From: Acanthaster planci
Lineage: Eukaryota > Echinodermata > Asteroidea > Valvatida > Acanthasteridae
Length of the DNA stretch: 62,000 nucleotides
Assembly (NCBI RefSeq): GCF_001949145.1
Contig: NW_019091389.1
Coordinates: 1,657,122 to 1,719,121 of the forward strand
Direction of reading: 5' to 3'
The position numbers were made by a program, and so were the translations under genes. Under the pieces are notes generated by a model. The model made no database searches, was not told where the DNA came from, and saw only the letters and a list, made by a program, of their open reading frames with translations. Positions 56,867-62,000 of the stretch are shown in pieces (within the stretch, counting starts at the first letter, position 1; each line of letters starts with the position of its first letter).

Positions 56867-58466
56867 TGTAGCTCCATTTAGCATGGGAAACCAGTGCTAC
56901 CGTAGTGGATGTTGCATGCAATTTCTTTGGTGATAATTCAAGGAAAAATCATGGCAGACAACTTAATTCTGCAATTTGACTTCCATTGCATTGGAAGTGT
57001 TGCCCAAAATCCTCACGCAGATGTATTTGTGAGGCAGGCTGTTTGAACAGGCTGGAGCTGAGAACAGTTACATCAGTGACCAATGATTGCTTTACCAAAT
57101 GACTGCTCTACCAAACATTTTGCTTGGTCCCTGTTGTGTTTATTAAAGTGGTGTTGTAATGCATTTTGTTACTGGTTTTGATTTCACTGCATAATGACCA
57201 ACACTTGTAATCCCATTAAAATGCTGAAGCTAAAGGGAAAATGTACACTGGCACTTTACCATGCTCAACTCAGAGCAATGGTGGAATAGCTATCCCTATA
57301 AAACAATCCCACATCTTCCTATTTCAATAATGTTTTACATACTAGATCCACCCTTAAGAGGTGGACACTATAAATCAAGTCAAGTAAATCATGATTTAAA
57401 ATAACTTAATTCATGCATTGAAGCCAAAAAGTTGATTTTAGTTAAAACAAGTGCCTTGAATTGAACCCAGAATTCATGCCAGCCCAGATTGTGTGTGTAT
57501 CTATAGTTAACAGTAGTGGAGGTACCAAATCATTCACAGAAGGGCATTTGCCATTCAAAATGTGCAGACCTGAAACAAATTACTGATCAGTTAATAAAAA
57601 GTCCTCTATCATGAATTTGGGAAGATGCCGAGTAGTTCAAGGTAGCAGGACCCAGCCATTAAACAAAAATCAACCAGTTGTGCTCAACAATTATGATGCA
57701 AGCATTTCAAAACAACCTTCCAAACTCACTCATTGTCATGTAATCTGATTATTTTCCTGTTGGCAGTGCCTTCCATCCTATTTGAAGGGTCATGGGTATG
57801 TACACATTATAAATGCCATCACTTGATCGATTTTTGGTGCCACCTTTGTTGATCCATCCTGACCAATTAGCACAGACCTAGCAGTGTGATGGCAGAACGA
57901 AGTCTCCCTGAAATTCTCCAAGAGAAGTGGAGCAAATGAATTGGACAGTTTGAAGTCAGGCATTTTGTGTCTGTGAATGCCCTCTGTTGGTGGATATGTC
58001 ATATACAGTACACATACATGTACATGCACAGTGCCATTGCACATCATGCTGGATAAACAATACAAAAACAGCCCAGGCAGTGGACTTTTCATTTGTATGC
58101 GCAAGTCACAGCAATTGTGAAAGTTGCTTTTCACTCAATAGCTCCAAATAAGAGCATTGAGACCCTGAAATAGTGTAGATGTACATGCCAGATGTATGCA
58201 TGCATACTGTACATGCAAATGGAAAATACATAGAAAGATACATGTAGATGAAGTTTTTCTAATCATTTTATAGAAATTCCCGTCAAAGATTTTGATAGTT
58301 TGATAATTTCCAGTGTTTGCTGGAACATTTGTAGAAGTTAACATGTGCTGGGCGTGTCACGACACGGAAACCGTGCTTTAGTTTTCCCACTCCTTTCTTT
58401 ATCATTCTTTGTTTTCAAGGAGTGGGGACCTGTCGACGAGCCAGGGTTTCCTCTGCCTATTCAAGT
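56867..58466. other. Non-coding stretch, no gene recognised
   Basis: A TGTACATGCACAGTG-like motif near 58020 and short frames only. Confidence 0.5.
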
Positions 58467-58512
58467 GTGAGATGGCCCAACTCACTGATTTTAGTGAGGT
58501 GGGCCATCTCAC
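58467..58512. repeat. Short near-perfect hairpin, 20-bp stem
   Basis: GTGAGATGGCCCAACTCACT (58467-58486) pairs with AGTGAGGTGGGCCATCTCAC (58493-58512) at 19 of 20 positions across a 6-base loop (GATTTT). It could form a cruciform in DNA or a tight RNA hairpin. Further CTCACACTT after it (about 58542) echoes AAGTGTGAG before it. Confidence 0.85.
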
Positions 58513-59143
58513 CTCAGGCTTTGTTGTTTAATTTTATCACCTCACACTTAAAACAAAGATGGAAGGAAAAATCAAAATAACTTAGACATTTTGAAATATA
58601 TCAGTTTTAAATAATTAAGAATAGCAAAGAGGCACACAGAATACCAAATTGATTTATTTTAGAGGGGGAATTTGGAATACATCTAATATCAATCTATATA
58701 GAATTTATTCCAGGCCTTTAAGAAAGCACTCGCTTTTGTTTTAGGAACCAGAATTTTGGCAAAATTTGTTTTGCCTCCTCACACATGTATCAGTACCCCA
58801 TGGTAAACCCTGTATGAGTCCCGCATTTTGCAAGTGCGTGTTCTTTTACCACACTCAGTAGGTGACGATAAATAAACCAGATTATCTTGTTAGGTAAAAA
58901 ATGGAGTTATAGGATTGAGTTTAAAGTTGTTTGGGTAATTTAGACAATTAATAATTTATGCTTAAACTGCAGAAAGCAGTACTTTAACTCGTCCTTTTTT
59001 AATGTTATTGCAAAGCTTTTGTGGTACTGCAGGACAGTTAAAGGTTAGTAGGGTTTGTCTCCTTTTTGTATTTTGTAATCAAAGAGGATAATTTTTCAAA
59101 AATATAAACTTTTTTTTCATATGAACATTTAAACTATTTTTGT
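58513..59143. other. Non-coding stretch, no gene recognised
   Basis: AT-rich, no frame of note. Confidence 0.5.
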
Positions 59144-59228
59144 GACATCTGCACTAGTAAGCAGGAGGTCGTGGGTTCGAGTCCCACCCAAGTAAGCNAT
59201 ATACGTTGGGTAAGGGCAAAAACCGTTA
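59144..59228 (+). mobile_element. tRNA-derived SINE fragment with tail
   Basis: GACATCTGCACTAGTAAGCA is followed by GGAGGTCGTGG and a perfect B box GGTTCGAGTCC (59174-59184), then CCACCCAAGTAAGC, one N (59198) and ATACGTTGGGTAAGGGCAAA. The last block matches the tail of the 50.6-kb SINE (TACGTCGGGCAGGGCAAA), with the central tail missing, perhaps collapsed at the N. The A-box half is absent. Confidence 0.7.
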
Positions 59229-59277
59229 TATATATTTTTGTGACGTCACTCCTGTGTTCAAAGTGTAGATTATTTTT

Positions 59278-59716
59278 ACGAATCTACAGTAAACGGCAGA
59301 TTCGTAAGGAATATACAGTTATTGTAGATTGATTCCGATGAGGAAGTTACCCTGGTCCTCCCCACATTTTTGTCAAAGTAGTTGTGACCAGGGGGTTGAG
59401 GTGAGATTAATACTGCTTTAGGGCTGTGACACTGATTCTACTGGGCCTCTTAACAGGCACAGTGGGCAAATTTAAGGGATTCCAGGAACACCCACACTCC
59501 GGCCTTATTGTGTATGTCAATGTTTCATTTAGCCAAAACCTGTGCATGGTTGAATGGAACAAAAGAGTGCACTCAGGTGAAGTTTCAAGTTAACAGGGAG
59601 AGCATCATAGACTCAGGACTCCATGTTCGTGTAACAATTGGAAACAGTTTTAAGTCGGAGAAAAGACCCAGAACTGTAGATTCGTGCAAGAACGGGCTAC
59701 GCAGGAATCTACAGTT
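59278..59716. repeat. Cluster of GAATCTACAGT inverted repeats
   Basis: ACGAATCT (59278-59285) pairs with AGATTCGT (59298-59305). AACTGTAGATTC (59672-59683) pairs perfectly with GAATCTACAGTT (59705-59716). GAATCTACAGT also occurs at 59280, so the outer copies could pair across 400 bp. It may be the two ends of a small fold-back element. Confidence 0.6.
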
Positions 59717-60981
59717 ACACATCCATTCTCCTTGACTTGCGTGTATTTGGCCTACTTTGAGGTGTGCATAGAATTTCTTTTTCTGTCGTATTGGAGAAAG
59801 CAGAATCATATTCCATGGCGTGAGTGGGAAAGTATTGATCTTCATATGACAATTATTTTTTGGATATGAAGCTGAGAAGTATTGTGCACCTGCCTGCTAG
59901 AATCCTGACAACTTTGAATGATCCTATCTGATAACCTCCAGACCAGGAAGCTCATTACTGTTAGCATAGATCAACCCTGAAACATCCCATTCACTATTGA
60001 TCACAATTTGACATCAAATCTCCAAATCTAGAATCTAATAGGACCAGTTACATTATATATGTGTACCACTTCATCCTCCTGTAATTATATTCGACAGGAA
60101 TAATTGTACAGAAACAAAAGTATACATGTATCCATGAATGAGTAAATTGGGGTTGCAACTGTACTGTCTTGGATGTGTTTATTTTCTGTTGATTTCTTGT
60201 CAATTCATTGTTCACCCAACCTCACTGCTTGGTATTTTCCCTAGATCAATTTGTCACACCATTTACTTTGCCTCATTGATTAAAAAGTGTATTTAGCCAT
60301 GTTCGCAATTACTTGTTGACATTGTATTGTGGTCATTCTTCTGTACATCCACACATGGATTACTCAGGTTTGTGGGGTTATTTCAAAAACTTACATACAT
60401 AAGCAAAGTGATGTGAAATGCACATTGATTACAGTATGTTGGATTTATAACCATGCAAAGTCTTGATTTAACCACCCAGTTTTTCTGAGCTGCATACATA
60501 TCTTGCACACATACCATTTCTAATGGTCCCTTTTGGGACCGCAAATGGACGTACATGTATGTAAATTCAGTTTCTTGCATGTTTCTACATAACATGAATA
60601 TTGGTCTTGGTGAGCTTGCATGTACTTGTGCATAAGAACTACATCCACTGTGGTACAAGTGGCAGCAGTCAGAAGTCAGTTCAGGCCATCAGTCACATCA
60701 GCAAGTCCAACGATTAAGAATTGGAGCCAGTGGAAAGCACACCTGTACAGGTGCAATCTTGACAGGAAGCCATGTGCATATCAGATCATGCCTTATGCCA
60801 TAGGCAAATCTCACAAAGTGAGTCAAGTATTTCAGCACTACCTTCTATGTATATGTAAATTATGCATGCTGACCTTTCCCTAAGTATTTAAAAGTTCACA
60901 GTTATTCTACATTTATTAGAAAGGGGTAGGGTTCAAAATCAGCGATATTGTAAATGTACATGTATACTTGCATTATTCAGT
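59717..60981. other. Non-coding stretch, no gene recognised
   Basis: Short frames only; a TGTACATGT motif near 60955. Nothing else seen. Confidence 0.5.
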
Positions 60982-61046
60982 TAACCCAAACCCCTAAGGA
61001 TGTATGTAAAATTATATTGAAACTGGAGGATTTGGGACTGTGAGGG
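60982..61046 (+). repeat. TAACCC..TATGTAAAAT repeat, copy 2
   Basis: TAACCCAAACCCCTAAGGAT, GTATGTAAAAT, then GGAGGATTTGGGACTGT match 43251-43304 apart from about 11 extra bases (TATTGAAACTG). Confidence 0.6.
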
Positions 61047-61689
61047 ATAGATCATTTGGTATTGTACATTTATGCTTGGCTTTGCACATGATTATTTGTA
61101 ATTGAATGCATGTCACGAAAAGTAAAGAATTATACAAAGAATTTGCTGTAATTACAGTTTGAAATCGGAGTTGTTAAAAGAACGCAAAGTGAGACAGATT
61201 GTAGAAACACCTTTCCTTTGTAAGAACTCTTAAATAACCATTTTTCTTAAAAATGCATTGTTTTTTGTGCATTGTGGATTTCATGCTAAGGTTAACTGTG
61301 GTTTTGAAATCTCCATCTCATAGCTGTTAAAAAGGTTGCAGTATTGGTTCACTATTATTTTTGAGACCATGTAGTGGTAATGGAAAAAAGGTGCTAACTT
61401 TTAGCTTATGTGTACATGTACAATTCATTTGTGAAGGTGCACGGACATGTATGCTAATGCTGTGGCATGCATGGCGATTTGTATTCTTGCTTCACTGCGG
61501 AAATCAACTTTTCAGTTCATGTCTCTCTGATGTTTTGACAAAGAGGTTCAAAACAGATGGTTGTGCCCATTGCTCTCAGTCTCTGTGAAATCGAAGTAAG
61601 GTTCTGGACCTGTCAAAAGCTTTTATAGTTTGGGGTCAGGTATTGAACAGGTCTATCAGCTGTTTCAGACGCTGGCCGAAGCAGCTTTT
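61047..61689. other. Non-coding stretch, no gene recognised
   Basis: Short frames without resemblance to known proteins. Confidence 0.5.
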
Positions 61690-62000
61690 GTTTTTCTTAA
61701 ACATTTTTCTTTTCTTTTTTTTAGTTCTTTTTCACTTTTTGTCTATAGACATAACACGGGGCCGTTCTACACACGACGTTTGCCTCTTCCCTGGGGCTAA
61801 TCCCTTTCAAACCTGGCACATACTTTGACTACCATCTGAAGATATTTGCCAAATATGATATTATCACCCAATTTATTATAGAATTTTGAATATTTAAGTT
61901 TTGCCCATATGTTTTGTACGCGTTTTGAAAGCTTTTTTTAAAACTTTGAAATCTTGCATCTTCATCCAAAGTTGACAAAGCAAACCCTGGGATACCAAAA
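61690..62000 (+). repeat. Dispersed repeat, copy 2 (pair with 13050-13340)
   Basis: T-rich lead, TTTTTCACTTTTTGTCTATAG, ACATAACACGGGG, then ATTTATTATAGAATTTTGAA and TTTGCCCATATGTTTTGTAC follow the order of the 13-kb copy. It runs off the window end. Confidence 0.6.

Noticed and set aside
59144-59228. Functional tRNA gene (perfect B box)
   Set aside because: No A box or acceptor-stem pairing; tail matches the SINE at 50.6 kb.
1-62000. CRISPR arrays, bacterial operons, phage or rRNA genes
   Set aside because: No regularly spaced repeats with unique spacers, no long uninterrupted genes and no rRNA-like conserved blocks; the DNA is animal.

Overview
The window is animal (metazoan) nuclear DNA, AT-rich, with spliceosomal exons, long introns and a dense, layered population of decayed transposable elements. 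There are no bacterial operons, and two single N bases (38380 and 59198) point to a draft assembly. The DIRS-type retroelement, tRNA-derived SINEs, very frequent TACATGTA/GTACATGTAC motifs and a single E-protein-type gene with large introns fit a marine invertebrate. I lean towards an echinoderm, hemichordate, amphioxus or similar lineage, but the species cannot be named from the sequence alone.

The only host gene I can support is on the + strand. Three internal exons (28032-28090, 29507-29615, 48016-48095) encode part of a class I bHLH E protein (TCF3/TCF4/TCF12 of vertebrates, daughterless of flies), closest in feel to TCF12. They cover the linker after the N-terminal activation domain and before the nuclear localisation signal. 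Splice phases join perfectly, and the exon cuts fall where I recall them in vertebrate TCF4/TCF12. The N-terminal exon(s) and all exons from the NLS to the bHLH domain were not found here and probably lie outside. Introns are at least 28 kb (or 5' flank), 1.4 kb, 18.4 kb and at least 13.9 kb.

The rest is intronic or 5' flanking DNA shaped by transposons. From left to right: a hAT-like end and TGTGAAAA-rich repeats (0-0.3, 12.3-12.8, 31.9-32.3 kb); a 240-bp MITE (8.75 kb); a tandem TCAAGGTCA-bearing repeat (11.4-11.9 kb); a pogo/Tigger-like MITE (14.2-15.1 kb); and a nested stack at 18.4-21.6 kb, where a hAT-like element was entered by a second repeat which was itself entered by a CACTA-like MITE. 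The large third intron carries a 43-bp minisatellite (36.5-36.7 kb), a hAT-like element holding a possible captured first exon (36.9-38.6 kb), a wrecked DIRS-like retroelement (38.9-41.5 kb) and a Tc1/mariner MITE (42.7-43.1 kb). Downstream of the third exon lie two related hAT-like elements in opposite orientations (48.1-50.3 kb), a SINE with a tail-head-tail structure (50.5-50.9 kb), a MITE (51.3 kb), a hAT-like MITE with an 8-bp target duplication (54.5-55.1 kb) and several fold-back sequences.

I did not find a clear new multi-gene system. The most informative material is the nested-insertion record, the related TIR families, several strong hairpins, and the possible captured exon inside the hAT-like element.
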